Shown piece by piece: positions 17,562 to 28,186 of a stretch of DNA of 64,000 nucleotides (its first letter is position 1; each line of letters starts with the position of its first letter). Position numbers and translations under genes: made by a program. The stretch is from Bacteroidota bacterium (GTDB taxonomy: Bacteria > Bacteroidota > Bacteroidia > Chitinophagales > Chitinophagaceae). Under the pieces are notes generated by a model that saw only the letters and a list, made by a program, of their open reading frames with translations, was not told the origin of the DNA and made no database searches. The stretch spans positions 558,001 through 622,000 of the forward strand of contig JAFDXK010000002.1 of NCBI GenBank assembly GCA_018267965.1. Direction: 5' to 3'.

Positions 17562-19301
17562 ATGAACACCGAATTGTTTGGAGTAATATTTATGTTCCTC
17601 GGCACTTTGCTGCTGGCTATACCTTTAGGTAAATACATTGCTAAAGTATATGCAGGCGATCGTGTGTGGACTGATGTCATCTTTGCACCAATTGAACGTA
17701 TGTTTTTTAGGGTGTCAAGAATAGACATCTCAAAAGAAATGAACTGGAAACAGCATCTTGTTGCGTTGCTTACTATAAACCTTGTTTGGTTCTTATGGGC
17801 TATGTTTTGTCTTATGAATCAGGGATGGTTACCAATGAATCCTGACCATATTACATCGCAATCACCCGATTTGGCTTTTAATACGGCTATTTCTTTTTTG
17901 GTAAACTGTAACCTGCAACACTATAGCGGTGAATCAGGTGCATCATACTTCACACAAGTATATGGCCTGATGTTTCTTCAATTTGTTTCAGCAGGTACCG
18001 GTATGGCTGCAGCAGCTGTTGTTTTTAATGCTTTAAAAGAAAGGGCAACAGATAAGTTGGGTAATTTTTACAATTACTTCTTAAAAAGCTGTACTCGCAT
18101 ATTGTTACCTCTATGTATACTGATAGGAACGGTACAGATATTTGAAGGCACACCAATGACTTTTAAAGGCATGGATACCATTGTAACTATGCAGGGCGAT
18201 ACTCAACATGTAAGTCGTGGCCCGGTTGCTGCATTCGTAGCTATCAAACATTTAGGTACTAATGGAGGTGGCTTCTATGGTGCTAATTCAGCCCACCCTT
18301 TAGAAAATCCTAATTATCTATCAAACATGGTACAAATGATAGCACAGGTTTTGATTCCTTTTGCTATGATTTTTGCTATGGGCTTCTTCTTACGCCGCAA
18401 AAAACTGGCGTGGGTTATATGGAGTGTAATGACTATTGGATTTCTCGCATTGGTAATTCCAACTATTAATGCAGAAATACATGGTAACGTTATGATAGCT
18501 AAAATGGGAATTAGCCAACCATTGGGGAATATGGAAGGGAAAGAGATACGATTTGGCGCAAGGGCATCTGCATACTGGAGTATTGCCACTACGGTAATAT
18601 CTACAGGATCTGTAAATAGTATGCACGATAGTTTTATGCCCCTGTCCGGTATGAATATGTTGCTGGGCATGATGGTTAATTCATTTTATGGTGGTGTAGG
18701 TGTAGGCTTTCTCAACTTCTATGTATATCTGATACTGGCTGTATTTATTGGTGGGCTGATGGTGGGGCGCACGCCCGAGTTTCTTGGCAAAAAAGTAGAA
18801 GCTAAAGAAATGAAAATAGCCATGATAGTGGCATTACTACATCCATTTCTGATACTTGTAGGTACTGCTATTGCAAGTCATTTAGCTGCGCATGATGCTG
18901 CTATGGGTTGGTGGTGGATGGGTGCAGATGGGAAACCAATGCACGCGACAGCATGGTTGAATAATCCGAGGTATCACGGTTTTAGCGAAATGCTTTATGA
19001 ATACACTTCATCTTCTGCCAACAATGGTAGCGGTTTTGAAGGCTTGGGAGATAATAACCCGTTTTGGAATATTAGTACAGGCATTGTGCTTATTCTATCA
19101 CGCTTTATCCCAATAATAGGGCCGGTAGCTATAGCAGGTTTATTAGCTCAAAAGAAACACATACCTGAAAGTGCCGGAACATTAAAACCAGACACAGCAA
19201 CTTTTGGTACGTTGATATTGGCAGTTAAAATAATTATTGCAGCATTAGCATTTTTCCCTGCTTTGGCTTTAGGCCCTATAGCAGAATGGTTAAGCATGTA
19301 A
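17562..19301 (+). CDS. kdpA: Potassium-transporting ATPase potassium-binding subunit KdpA
   Basis: The channel-like subunit that selects potassium in the KdpFABC pump of the inner membrane. It has about ten hydrophobic segments and the repeated selectivity-filter regions of the superfamily (for example FLVNCNLQHYSGES, KHLGTNGGGFYGANSAHP, STGSVNSMHDSFMPLSG, SANNGSGFEGL). Length is 579, normal for the family. It follows kdpF by six bases and precedes kdpB by 15. Confidence 0.97.
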   Translation: MNTELFGVIFMFLGTLLLAIPLGKYIAKVYAGDRVWTDVIFAPIERMFFRVSRIDISKEMNWKQHLVALLTINLVWFLWAMFCLMNQGWLPMNPDHITSQSPDLAFNTAISFLVNCNLQHYSGESGASYFTQVYGLMFLQFVSAGTGMAAAAVVFNALKERATDKLGNFYNYFLKSCTRILLPLCILIGTVQIFEGTPMTFKGMDTIVTMQGDTQHVSRGPVAAFVAIKHLGTNGGGFYGANSAHPLENPNYLSNMVQMIAQVLIPFAMIFAMGFFLRRKKLAWVIWSVMTIGFLALVIPTINAEIHGNVMIAKMGISQPLGNMEGKEIRFGARASAYWSIATTVISTGSVNSMHDSFMPLSGMNMLLGMMVNSFYGGVGVGFLNFYVYLILAVFIGGLMVGRTPEFLGKKVEAKEMKIAMIVALLHPFLILVGTAIASHLAAHDAAMGWWWMGADGKPMHATAWLNNPRYHGFSEMLYEYTSSSANNGSGFEGLGDNNPFWNISTGIVLILSRFIPIIGPVAIAGLLAQKKHIPESAGTLKPDTATFGTLILAVKIIIAALAFFPALALGPIAEWLSM

Positions 19302-19316
19302 TTGAAAAAATAGACA

Positions 19317-21359
19317 ATGAAAAAGAATAATAAAAAGAGTTTGTTTGAATGGTCTTTGGTAAAGGAAGCCATAGGACAATCATTTATAAAGCTAAATCCC
19401 AAAGTACAATTTCGTAATCCTGTAATGTTTACAGTTGAAATTGGTACTGTAATTATGCTGATAGTATGCTTGTGGATATTAGCAGGTGAAAAATCGCAAG
19501 GTTCATTCACCTATAACTTCATCATATTCCTCGTGCTCTTATTCACGCTGCTCTTTGCAAACTTTGCAGAAGCATTGGCAGAGGCGAGAGGCAAGGCGCA
19601 AGCAGCATCTTTGCGTAAAACAAGGGAAGAAACACCGGCTAAGAAAGTAGAGCCGATGGGTGAGATATTTATGAACGAGATTCATATAGTGCCGTCATCT
19701 TCTTTGAAAAAAGGCGACTTCTTTGTTTGTGATGCCGGAGATATAGTACCTATTGACGGTGAAATAGTGGAAGGTATTGCCACAATTGACGAATCTGCCA
19801 TTACTGGTGAATCTGCACCGGTAATACGTGAAGCTGGCGGTGATAAATCATCAGTAACAGGTGGTACGAAGGTGTTGTCTGACCATATAAAGGTTAAAGT
19901 AACTACTGAAGCTGGTGAAAGTTTTCTCGACAAAATGATTGCATTAGTTGAAGGTGCCTCAAGACAAAAAACACCAAACGAAATTGCGCTAACAATTTTG
20001 TTAGCAGGTTTTACATTGGTGTTTGTGATTGTTTGTGTAACACTGCATCCTTTTGCTGCTTATGCTAAAACACCTATCCCGATAGCAGCATATATCTCAT
20101 TATTTGTTTGCCTGATACCTACTACTATCGGTGGGCTATTATCTGCTATTGGTATTTCAGGTATGGACAGGGCGTTACGAGCCAATGTAATTGCTAAATC
20201 AGGTAAAGCCGTTGAAACTGCCGGCGATCTGGATACATTGTTACTTGATAAAACAGGTACTATCACCATTGGCAATAGAAAGGCTACAAATTTTTATCCT
20301 GCAGATGGTATTGATGAAAAGCACTTTAAGCAATGTGTAGTATTAAGCTCTTATGCTGATGAAACACCCGAAGGAAAATCAATAATTGAATTAGTGGGTA
20401 TCAACCCCTTAAGCTACGCGGTCAGCAATCCGAAATTTATAAAGTTTACAGCGGAAACACGCAGTAGTGGCATTGACTATGAAGGTATCCACATAAGAAA
20501 AGGCGCTTATGATGCCATCAGAAATAACGTAGAAAAAGCAGGAAATGGTTTCCCTGTAGATATAAAAGCTAAAGTTGATGAAATATCATCCAATGGCGGT
20601 ACGCCATTAGTAGTGTCTGAAAATAATGTTGTATTAGGCGTAATCGAATTGCAGGACATTATTAAAACAGGGATTCAGGAACGTTTTGAACGCTTGCGCA
20701 AAATGGGTGTGAAAACAGTTATGGTTACGGGCGACAACCCTTTAACAGCGAAGTATATAGCTGAAAAAGCAGGTGTTGATGATTATATAGCAGAAGCCAA
20801 ACCTGAAGATAAAATGTCGTACATACGTAAGGAACAGCAAAATGGCAAATTGGTTGCGATGATGGGTGATGGTACAAATGATGCACCTGCACTGGCGCAG
20901 GCTGATGTTGGTGTTGCTATGAATAGTGGTACTGCTGCTGCAAAAGAGGCTGGCAATATGGTTGACCTTGACAACGACCCTACTAAACTCATTGAAATAG
21001 TAGAAATAGGCAAGCAACTTTTAATGACGCGAGGCACTCTTACTACTTTTTCAATAGCTAATGACGTAGCCAAATATTTTGCTATCGTTCCGGCATTGTT
21101 CATCATATCAATACCTGCATTGCAAGGATTAAACATTATGAATCTGCACAGCCCTCAAAGTGCAATTCTGTCGGCTGTAATATTCAATGCTATTATTATT
21201 CCGTTGCTAATACCATTGGCATTGCGTGGTGTAGCCTACAAACCTATAGGGGCAAGCTCTCTTTTGAGAAGGAATTTATTAGTGTATGGTTTGGGTGGCA
21301 TATTAGTGCCCTTTATAGGCATCAAACTAATTGACCTTGTAGTAACCTTATTCATGTAA
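19317..21359 (+). CDS. kdpB: Potassium-transporting ATPase ATP-binding subunit KdpB
   Basis: A P-type ATPase that powers the Kdp pump. The phosphorylated Asp311 is in [12 protein letters not shown]; the actuator motif is ITGESAPV, and the hinge is [21 protein letters not shown]. The membrane part includes [14 protein letters not shown], with the Pro-containing segment seen in KdpB. At 680 residues it is complete. Co-transcribed with kdpA and kdpC. Confidence 0.98.
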   Translation: MKKNNKKSLFEWSLVKEAIGQSFIKLNPKVQFRNPVMFTVEIGTVIMLIVCLWILAGEKSQGSFTYNFIIFLVLLFTLLFANFAEALAEARGKAQAASLRKTREETPAKKVEPMGEIFMNEIHIVPSSSLKKGDFFVCDAGDIVPIDGEIVEGIATIDESAITGESAPVIREAGGDKSSVTGGTKVLSDHIKVKVTTEAGESFLDKMIALVEGASRQKTPNEIALTILLAGFTLVFVIVCVTLHPFAAYAKTPIPIAAYISLFVCLIPTTIGGLLSAIGISGMDRALRANVIAKSGKAVETAGDLDTLLLDKTGTITIGNRKATNFYPADGIDEKHFKQCVVLSSYADETPEGKSIIELVGINPLSYAVSNPKFIKFTAETRSSGIDYEGIHIRKGAYDAIRNNVEKAGNGFPVDIKAKVDEISSNGGTPLVVSENNVVLGVIELQDIIKTGIQERFERLRKMGVKTVMVTGDNPLTAKYIAEKAGVDDYIAEAKPEDKMSYIRKEQQNGKLVAMMGDGTNDAPALAQADVGVAMNSGTAAAKEAGNMVDLDNDPTKLIEIVEIGKQLLMTRGTLTTFSIANDVAKYFAIVPALFIISIPALQGLNIMNLHSPQSAILSAVIFNAIIIPLLIPLALRGVAYKPIGASSLLRRNLLVYGLGGILVPFIGIKLIDLVVTLFM

Positions 21360-21378
21360 ACGCTTTAAACGAATTGTT

Positions 21379-21939
21379 ATGAGAAAAGAATTATTGCCTT
21401 CTATTATACTGACTGTGTTATGTATCCTGTTCTTTTCAGGATTATATCCGCTTGTTATGTGGGGTATAGCACAGGCAGCACCAAATAAAGGAGAAGGGTT
21501 TATTACAAACGTTGGAGACAAAACATACTATAATAACATAGCTCAGAAATTTTCTGATGATAAATATTTCTGGTCGCGTCCTTCAGCAGTTGATTATAAT
21601 GCTGCCGGTTCTGCAGGTAGTAATAAAGGGCCTGCTAACCCTGATTATTTAGCACAGGTACAACAACGTATCGATACCTTTTTAGCGCATAATCCGGGGG
21701 TTAGAAAATCAGATATACCATCTGATATGGTTACAGCAAGCGGTAGTGGTTTAGACCCGCATATAAGCCCGCAAGGTGCTATGATACAAATAAATCGTAT
21801 CGCAAACGCAAGACATTTGCCAATAGAAACAGTTAAGGCATTGGTTGATAAACAAACTGAAAAACCACTGCTGGGATTGTTCGGCCCGAAAAAAATAAAT
21901 GTTTTAAAGCTAAATATTGAATTAGATCATCTTAAATAA
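21379..21939 (+). CDS. kdpC: Potassium-transporting ATPase subunit KdpC
   Basis: A single-span chaperone-like subunit that raises ATP affinity of the Kdp pump. It has an N-terminal membrane anchor (IILTVLCILFFSGLYPLVMWG) and a soluble domain with the family motifs YFWSRPSAVDYNA and SGSGLDPHISPQGA. At 186 residues it is normal. It is followed after five bases by the porin gene, which therefore belongs to the same transcript. Confidence 0.97.
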   Translation: MRKELLPSIILTVLCILFFSGLYPLVMWGIAQAAPNKGEGFITNVGDKTYYNNIAQKFSDDKYFWSRPSAVDYNAAGSAGSNKGPANPDYLAQVQQRIDTFLAHNPGVRKSDIPSDMVTASGSGLDPHISPQGAMIQINRIANARHLPIETVKALVDKQTEKPLLGLFGPKKINVLKLNIELDHLK

Positions 21940-21944
21940 AACGT

Positions 21945-23387
21945 ATGAAAAAACAAATTACAAAGCTCACAATCGCCGCTTTGCTTAGTACTTCTGTATT
22001 AAGTTCAGCTTATGCCCAACAAGGAAGTGAAATAAGGCAAAAAGACCTGACAACCGCTTCGTCTGATGATGACGAAACGAAAGCAAAAGAGCCTAAACCT
22101 GAAATAGTTCCATTTGAAGGGCAGGACCAAACATGGCAAAACGGTAGTGACAGAAGAAGTGAATCAGTATTACAAGGAAAATACTTTACGGGTTCGTTTA
22201 TGTTTGATGGCAATTACAATTATTCATTTAACAACCCAATTGATAATACAGTAGTGGGTTCGACTGCAATGGCACGTCACAATGAAATGGAGGTAATGTT
22301 TCTTGGCATCGGTGGAGATTTTAATTATAAAAACGCCCGTGGTCGCGTGATGTTGCAATTGGGTAACCGTTCTATTGTAATCCCTCGTAATGATTACAGC
22401 CCTTATAGGGGACAGTATCAATTAGCAAATTCACTTCGTTATATGAGTGAGGCTTACGGTGGGTATCATTTTAACATTGGTGCAGTACCTATCAATGTGG
22501 ATGCTGGCTTGTTTATGTCTTATATTGGTTTGAACTCATACTATCAGGTTGAAAACTGGGAATATCAGGCATCATTTACATCAGACAATACACCGTGGTT
22601 CTTCAATGGTATGAGGATACAAATATTTCCTTCTAAAAAGTTGAAAATCGAGCCCTGGATTATTAATGGTTGGCAGAGCTATGGCAAATTCAATAGTATG
22701 CCGGGCTTTGGTGCAAACATTACATGGTGCCCAAGTGAAAATGTGAAACTGTTAACCAATGACTATTATGGTGCTGATGCTGCTATGATACCTGACAGGA
22801 AACGTTTCCACTCTGATAATAGTTTATTAGTAAGGTATTACAAGAACCCTAAGAAGACTGGCATTAACCAAATGGCATTTTCTTTGACTGGCGATTTAGG
22901 TTTTGAAAAAGGTGGTGGTGTTAATGGTTTCAACAACAGCGACCCTGCAAATCCTGCTCAATACTTTTTAAGTGCCATGATTTACAACCGTATTTGGTTT
23001 AATAAGAATCACTTTGCATGGACAATAGGCGGCGGTATTATGACTAACCCGGGACGTTACTTGGTATTATATCCTACAGGTGATGCAAGCCCATTGCCTA
23101 ACCCAACTAACCCTACAACAACAGAAGGTACACATCCTTTCAGTGCAAATCCGGGTGACCAATTCAACGCTTGGGATTGCTCAACAAACTTTGACTGGAT
23201 GCCAAATCAAAGCCTTACTGTGCGCTTAGAATATGTGCATAGAGAAGCTGATGTGCCTTATTTTGCCGGACACGGGGGTGTAACTTCTCCTACAGGATAT
23301 ACAACTACAGCAATACCTACAGGTTGGGCTCCTGATTTAGTAACTTCAGAAGACCGCATCATTTTTGCTGTATTAGTAAGACTATAA
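21945..23387 (+). CDS. Outer membrane porin (beta-barrel, BBP2-like), island copy
   Basis: A predicted outer-membrane beta-barrel with a signal peptide (IAALLSTSVLSSAYAQ), an acidic linker (SSDDDETKAKEPKPE), and then many amphipathic strands that end in IIFAVLVRL. It resembles the putative beta-barrel porin-2 / OmpL-like group often linked to kdp in Bacteroidota (recollection, not checked). It probably lets cations reach the periplasm for Kdp and Kup. It is a close paralogue of the porin at 28375, with long identical blocks such as AEGYHF-like and PWFFNGMRIQIFPSKKLKIE. Confidence 0.85.
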   Translation: MKKQITKLTIAALLSTSVLSSAYAQQGSEIRQKDLTTASSDDDETKAKEPKPEIVPFEGQDQTWQNGSDRRSESVLQGKYFTGSFMFDGNYNYSFNNPIDNTVVGSTAMARHNEMEVMFLGIGGDFNYKNARGRVMLQLGNRSIVIPRNDYSPYRGQYQLANSLRYMSEAYGGYHFNIGAVPINVDAGLFMSYIGLNSYYQVENWEYQASFTSDNTPWFFNGMRIQIFPSKKLKIEPWIINGWQSYGKFNSMPGFGANITWCPSENVKLLTNDYYGADAAMIPDRKRFHSDNSLLVRYYKNPKKTGINQMAFSLTGDLGFEKGGGVNGFNNSDPANPAQYFLSAMIYNRIWFNKNHFAWTIGGGIMTNPGRYLVLYPTGDASPLPNPTNPTTTEGTHPFSANPGDQFNAWDCSTNFDWMPNQSLTVRLEYVHREADVPYFAGHGGVTSPTGYTTTAIPTGWAPDLVTSEDRIIFAVLVRL

Positions 23388-23408
23388 AATAACTTCGTTA
23401 TTTGCAAT

Positions 23409-25373
23409 ATGAATGAAGCAAGTAACATATCGAATAATAATCATGCAGTAACACGTTTCACATGGGGGGGCGTGTTACTTGCTTTAGGAATTGTTTTTGG
23501 AGATTTAGGCACATCCCCTCTTTATACTTTTAAAGCAATCATTGGGGAAAAGGTAATTTCTGAAACATTAGTTTTGGGAGGTGTGTCTGCTGTGTTTTGG
23601 ACTTTGTTTTTTCAAACAACGCTTAAGTATGTTTTTATTACTATGCGTGCGGATAACAAAGGTGAAGGTGGTATTTTTTCGTTGTATGCCTTAATAAGAA
23701 GACACGGCAAATGGGTGCTTTGGCCTGCTATAATAGGTGGCAGCTTTATGATAGCTGATAGCCTGATAACGCCACCTATTTCTGTTACATCTGCAATGGA
23801 AGGTTTAAAGGTAATCAACCCTGACATTGCTATTTTACCTATTACTATTGGAATTATTGTTGCCTTATTCTTGTTTCAGCAAACAGGGACAGATAAAATT
23901 GGCAAATTCTTTGGTCCTGCTATGGTTGTTTGGTTTGGTATGATTGCCATTCTTGGTTTTGCAAATCTCATACAAGACACATCAGTTTTACGTGCGATAA
24001 ACCCGATGTATGCGGTTAGGCTTGTTGCCGAATATCCGGGAGGGATGTGGGTATTAGGGGGTGTGTTCCTATGTACTACAGGAGCAGAAGCGTTGTATGC
24101 TGACATGGGGCATGTTGGCAGGCGCAATATTCAGATAGCATGGATATTCATTAAAGTAGCATTGTTGTTATGCTATTTTGGAGAGGCGGCATTGCTGTTA
24201 AAACATACTAATCAACATCTAACAGCTATTGATGCGTTTTATGGCTTAGTTCCGCAATGGTTTTTAATTCCCAGCATCATTATAGCTACAGCGGCTACTA
24301 TCATAGCAAGTCAGGCATTGATTAGCGGCACATTTACCTTGTTCAACGAAGCTATAAGGCTCAATGTATGGCCTAAACTTCGTATTGAGTTTCCTACTGA
24401 TATGCGTGGACAGGTTTATGTCCCTGCGGTCAATTGGTTTATGATGTTAGGCTGCATTGGTATGGTATTGCATTTCCGGGAATCATCGAATATGGAAGCA
24501 GCATTTGGTTTATCAGTTACACTAACAATGTTGATGACAACAATATTGCTAAGCTATTATCTCTATACACTAAGGGTAAATAAACTAATCGTTCTTTTTG
24601 TACTGCTGTTATTTTTATGGATAGAGGTTACTTTTCTTGTCGCAAACCTAAGTAAGTTTTCGCATGGTGGCTGGATAACATTAGTAATCGGATTATTGCT
24701 AATAAGCACCATGTACATTTGGTATGTTGGAAAACGCTTAAAGAGTAGGTACAAAAATCTTGTTGACATTAAAAAATATCTGCCTGTTCTCAAGGAGTTA
24801 AGTAATGACAACAGCGAATCAAAATATGCTACTCACCTTGTTTATTTAACTATATCAAATAAGCCTGAGAAAATTGAAGAACGCATTATAGACTCAATAC
24901 TATATCAGAAGCCTAAAAGAGCTGATTTGTATTGGCTGGTAAATATTGAGGTGACAGATGAGCCATACCACGCATCTTATACAACTGAAATAATACAACC
25001 CGAAGATGTAGTTTATGTAAAATTCAGGCTAGGGTTTCGGGTAGTGCCACGTATCAACATATTGTTTAAAAAAGTTGTAGCAGAATTGGTTAGAAACAGA
25101 GAAATAAAAGTAGATAACAAATACTACAACCCTGATATACCTTATGTATCAGGCGATTTCCGTTTTGTAATAATGAAAAGCTTCTTGTCGGTTGAGAATA
25201 ATCTTTCACTATGGGATAATATAATTATGAGACTGCATTTTATTCTTGATAAGTTGAGTTTGCCTGATGATAAAGCATTTGGTTTAGATTATAATAACGT
25301 GGTAGTAGAAAAAGTGCCATTGATATTGGGCAAAACCGAGAATATTACATTAATAAGAGAAAAACATGAGTGA
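23409..25373 (+). CDS. kup: KUP-family potassium uptake transporter
   Basis: A proton-coupled potassium importer of the inner membrane. The N-terminal GVLLALGIVFGDLGTSPLYT is the family signature, as is the ADNKGEGGIFSLYAL loop. About twelve membrane segments (to residue ~440) are followed by a C-terminal cytoplasmic domain of some 200 residues. Length is 654. It sits inside the kdp transcript, 21 bases after the porin, and overlaps the KdpD-like gene by eight bases. Having low-affinity Kup and high-affinity Kdp together makes the island a full potassium module. Confidence 0.95.
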   Translation: MNEASNISNNNHAVTRFTWGGVLLALGIVFGDLGTSPLYTFKAIIGEKVISETLVLGGVSAVFWTLFFQTTLKYVFITMRADNKGEGGIFSLYALIRRHGKWVLWPAIIGGSFMIADSLITPPISVTSAMEGLKVINPDIAILPITIGIIVALFLFQQTGTDKIGKFFGPAMVVWFGMIAILGFANLIQDTSVLRAINPMYAVRLVAEYPGGMWVLGGVFLCTTGAEALYADMGHVGRRNIQIAWIFIKVALLLCYFGEAALLLKHTNQHLTAIDAFYGLVPQWFLIPSIIIATAATIIASQALISGTFTLFNEAIRLNVWPKLRIEFPTDMRGQVYVPAVNWFMMLGCIGMVLHFRESSNMEAAFGLSVTLTMLMTTILLSYYLYTLRVNKLIVLFVLLLFLWIEVTFLVANLSKFSHGGWITLVIGLLLISTMYIWYVGKRLKSRYKNLVDIKKYLPVLKELSNDNSESKYATHLVYLTISNKPEKIEERIIDSILYQKPKRADLYWLVNIEVTDEPYHASYTTEIIQPEDVVYVKFRLGFRVVPRINILFKKVVAELVRNREIKVDNKYYNPDIPYVSGDFRFVIMKSFLSVENNLSLWDNIIMRLHFILDKLSLPDDKAFGLDYNNVVVEKVPLILGKTENITLIREKHE

Positions 25374-26490
25374 GGCGGATAATAATGCGGAGCATTTCCT
25401 TGACCTAATCAGGAAATCAAGGAAGGGGAAATTCAAGATTTATATTGGCATGGCTGCTGGTGTAGGCAAGTCATACCGTATGTTGCAGGAAGCACATACA
25501 CTATTGCAAAACGGCGTAGATGTAAAGGTTGGATATATTGAGCCGCATAACAGGAAAGAAACCCTTGAATTAGTTGAAGGGTTACCCATAATCCCCCGCA
25601 GGCAGGTTTATTATAAGGGCAAAGAGTTGGAAGAAATGGATTTGCAAGCCATCATTAACCTGCACCCTGAAGTAGTAATAGTTGATGAGTTAGCACACAC
25701 CAATATTCCCGGAAGTAAAAATGAAAAACGTTGGCAAGATGTATTAGATATACTTGATGCAGGTATTAATGTAATCAGTGCGTTAAATATCCAGCATTTG
25801 GAAAGCCTGAATGACCTCGTGAAAGGTATTACAGGAGTTGAAGTATTAGAGCGTGTACCCGATAGCATTTTAAAAATAGCCGATGAAATAGTAAATATTG
25901 ATCTTACGGCAGAAGACCTTATTTCAAGATTAAAAACAGGGAAAATATATGCGCCCGAAAAAGTAGAAAAGGCACTAAAAAACTTTTTTAAGCCTGAAAA
26001 CATTCTTCAACTTAGAGAATTAGCACTAAAAGAAGTTGCCGGACAAATAGAGCGTAAAGTAGAAACGGAAATACCTAAAGGAGTAGCGTATCGGCATGAG
26101 AAATTTTTGGCTTGTATTAGCACAAATGAAAAAACATCTAAACTCGTTATCAGAAAAACAGCACGATTGGCAAGCTATTATAATGCCCAATGGTGGGTTT
26201 TATTTGTTGAAACCCCGAAAGAAAGCCCCGACAAAATAGCCTTAGACAAACAAAGGCATTTGATTAATAATTTTAAATTGGCAACCGAGTTAGGTGCTGA
26301 GGTTTTAAAAACACAGAGCAATAAAGTAGCAAAAGGTATATTAGAAATTGTGCAGGAAAAAGGTGTAACCACAGTTTGTATTGGGAAACCTCACTTAAAC
26401 CTAACGCAGGTAATTTTAGCTACCAGTGTATTTAACGAATTATTGAATGTGCTATCACAGAATAACATAGACTTGATTATTTTATCATAA
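25366..26490 (+). CDS. KdpD-type sensor domain protein without kinase (KdpD-N plus Usp)
   Basis: Corresponds to the cytoplasmic N-terminal half of KdpD only. The KdpD domain (residues ~18-225) has Walker A GMAAGVGKS (28-36), the EPHNRKET segment and the Walker B-like VVIVDELAHTN. A Usp-like domain follows (~250-374). There are no membrane spans and no histidine kinase, while E. coli KdpD has about 890 residues with all three parts. The next gene, two bases on, encodes a kinase. It may sense potassium or a nucleotide and act on the kinase by protein contact (inference). Confidence 0.9.
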   Translation: MSEADNNAEHFLDLIRKSRKGKFKIYIGMAAGVGKSYRMLQEAHTLLQNGVDVKVGYIEPHNRKETLELVEGLPIIPRRQVYYKGKELEEMDLQAIINLHPEVVIVDELAHTNIPGSKNEKRWQDVLDILDAGINVISALNIQHLESLNDLVKGITGVEVLERVPDSILKIADEIVNIDLTAEDLISRLKTGKIYAPEKVEKALKNFFKPENILQLRELALKEVAGQIERKVETEIPKGVAYRHEKFLACISTNEKTSKLVIRKTARLASYYNAQWWVLFVETPKESPDKIALDKQRHLINNFKLATELGAEVLKTQSNKVAKGILEIVQEKGVTTVCIGKPHLNLTQVILATSVFNELLNVLSQNNIDLIILS

Positions 26491-26491
26491 T

Positions 26492-28186
26492 ATGCCACAA
26501 ACCATTAAATCAAAAATTGCCTACGGCATTGGAGCATTATTTATCTTATTGCTTACTATTAGTATTGTAGCATTCGTTTTTATTAATCTCCTGTCCAACC
26601 GTACAGAAAATCTTTTGACAGCTAATTATAAAACTATACAGTATTGCAATCAAATGATGCATGCAATTAATGGTGTTTCTATTGATAGTAATGCAAAAGC
26701 TGCATTTGAGAAGAATTTACAATTACAGGAAAATAATATTACGGAGAATGGTGAAAAAGAAGCCACACAAAAACTTCGTCTTTACTTTGAACTTATTAAT
26801 AAAAATGCTGCTGATACCACAGTTATTGATTCCATTAATAAGCAATTATATGATATTGCTTTGCTGAACCAACATGCTTTAGAGCGTAAAAACCAAAAAG
26901 CCCTCGATACAGCAAATTCTGCTAAACTTTGGATTTCCTTATTGACGGGTATTCTTATACTAATCAGTTTTACACTTGTAGTTAATTTTCCGGGCTACAT
27001 TGCTAATCCTATTCGTTTGCTTACAGAAGGCATAAAAGAAATCGCACAGAAAAATTATAGTAAACGCATTTACATAGCCAACAATGATGAGTTTGGGGAA
27101 ATGGCAACCGCATTTAACCAAATGGCCGAAAAGCTATATGAGTATGAAAACAGCAATATCAATCAACTTATTTTTGAAAAGCAAAGGGTTGAAACTATTA
27201 TCAATCAAATGACGGATGCTGTTATTGGATTGGATGCTAAAAGCAAAGTTCTTTTTATTAACAATACAGCTCAACAACTGCTAAATCTGAAAGCCAACGA
27301 AATAAAAGGGAAATATGCACCTGATATAGCATTGAGAAATGACCTGTTTAGGTTCATTCTCCAAAAAAGCCCTAATCAGGAACCATTGAAAATTGTATAT
27401 GAAGGCAAGGAGAATTATTTTTCTATTGATAGCAAGCCCGTTTATAGCGAAGACAAAACAATAGGTGAGGTCTTCATCCTGAAAAATATTACCCAATTTA
27501 AGGAGCTCGATATTTCTAAAACCAATTTATTAGCTACAATATCCCACGAGCTTAAAACACCTATTTCTTCAATAAAAATGAGTGCAAAACTTATTAACGA
27601 TGAAAGAACAGGTAAGTTGAATAATGAACAAAAGGAATTAGTTGGTAATATTAACGAAGATGCAGAGAGATTACTAAAACTAACTGGGGAGTTATTGAAT
27701 ATGACCCAAATTGAAACAGGTAATATTCAATTGAAACTGCAGAAAGTAAGTCCTAAAGAAATCCTTGATAATGCTTTAAAAGCTGTGCAAACACAGGGGC
27801 AACAAAAACAAATACAATTAATAGTAGGCCCATTGGAAAATATTCCCGATGTGCAGGCAGATGCAGATAAGACTTCATGGGTATTAATAAATATTTTAAG
27901 CAATGCAATTAAATATGGCAGTCCTTCAAGTACTGTAAATATTGACGTAAAACAATTGGACGATATCGTTCAATTCTCTATAAAGGATAATGGCCCCGGT
28001 ATAGATGATAAATACACGGGAAAGATATTTGAGCGTTATTTTAAAGTTCCCGGAAGTGAGCAAACAGGTTCAGGATTAGGATTAGCCATTTCAAAAGAAT
28101 TTATTGAAGCGCAAGGAGGTACAATATCATTTACTAATGTTCCCGAAGGCGGCGCGGTGTTTAGTTTTAGTTTACCTGTTGTGTAA
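26492..28186 (+). CDS. Membrane histidine kinase with HAMP and PAS domains (partner of KdpD-like protein)
   Basis: A sensor kinase with two membrane spans (~residues 10-33 and ~147-167) around a periplasmic helical region of about 110 residues, then HAMP (NPIRLLTEGIKEIAQ), PAS (~230-340), HisKA with His352 in ISHELKTPISS, and HATPase_c (N box NAIKYG, G1 DNGPGID, G2 GSGLGLAIS). It resembles NtrB/PhoR-like kinases rather than the KdpD C-half. As the last gene of the kdp run, it probably phosphorylates the sigma-54 regulator at 15786. Confidence 0.9.
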   Translation: MPQTIKSKIAYGIGALFILLLTISIVAFVFINLLSNRTENLLTANYKTIQYCNQMMHAINGVSIDSNAKAAFEKNLQLQENNITENGEKEATQKLRLYFELINKNAADTTVIDSINKQLYDIALLNQHALERKNQKALDTANSAKLWISLLTGILILISFTLVVNFPGYIANPIRLLTEGIKEIAQKNYSKRIYIANNDEFGEMATAFNQMAEKLYEYENSNINQLIFEKQRVETIINQMTDAVIGLDAKSKVLFINNTAQQLLNLKANEIKGKYAPDIALRNDLFRFILQKSPNQEPLKIVYEGKENYFSIDSKPVYSEDKTIGEVFILKNITQFKELDISKTNLLATISHELKTPISSIKMSAKLINDERTGKLNNEQKELVGNINEDAERLLKLTGELLNMTQIETGNIQLKLQKVSPKEILDNALKAVQTQGQQKQIQLIVGPLENIPDVQADADKTSWVLINILSNAIKYGSPSSTVNIDVKQLDDIVQFSIKDNGPGIDDKYTGKIFERYFKVPGSEQTGSGLGLAISKEFIEAQGGTISFTNVPEGGAVFSFSLPVV

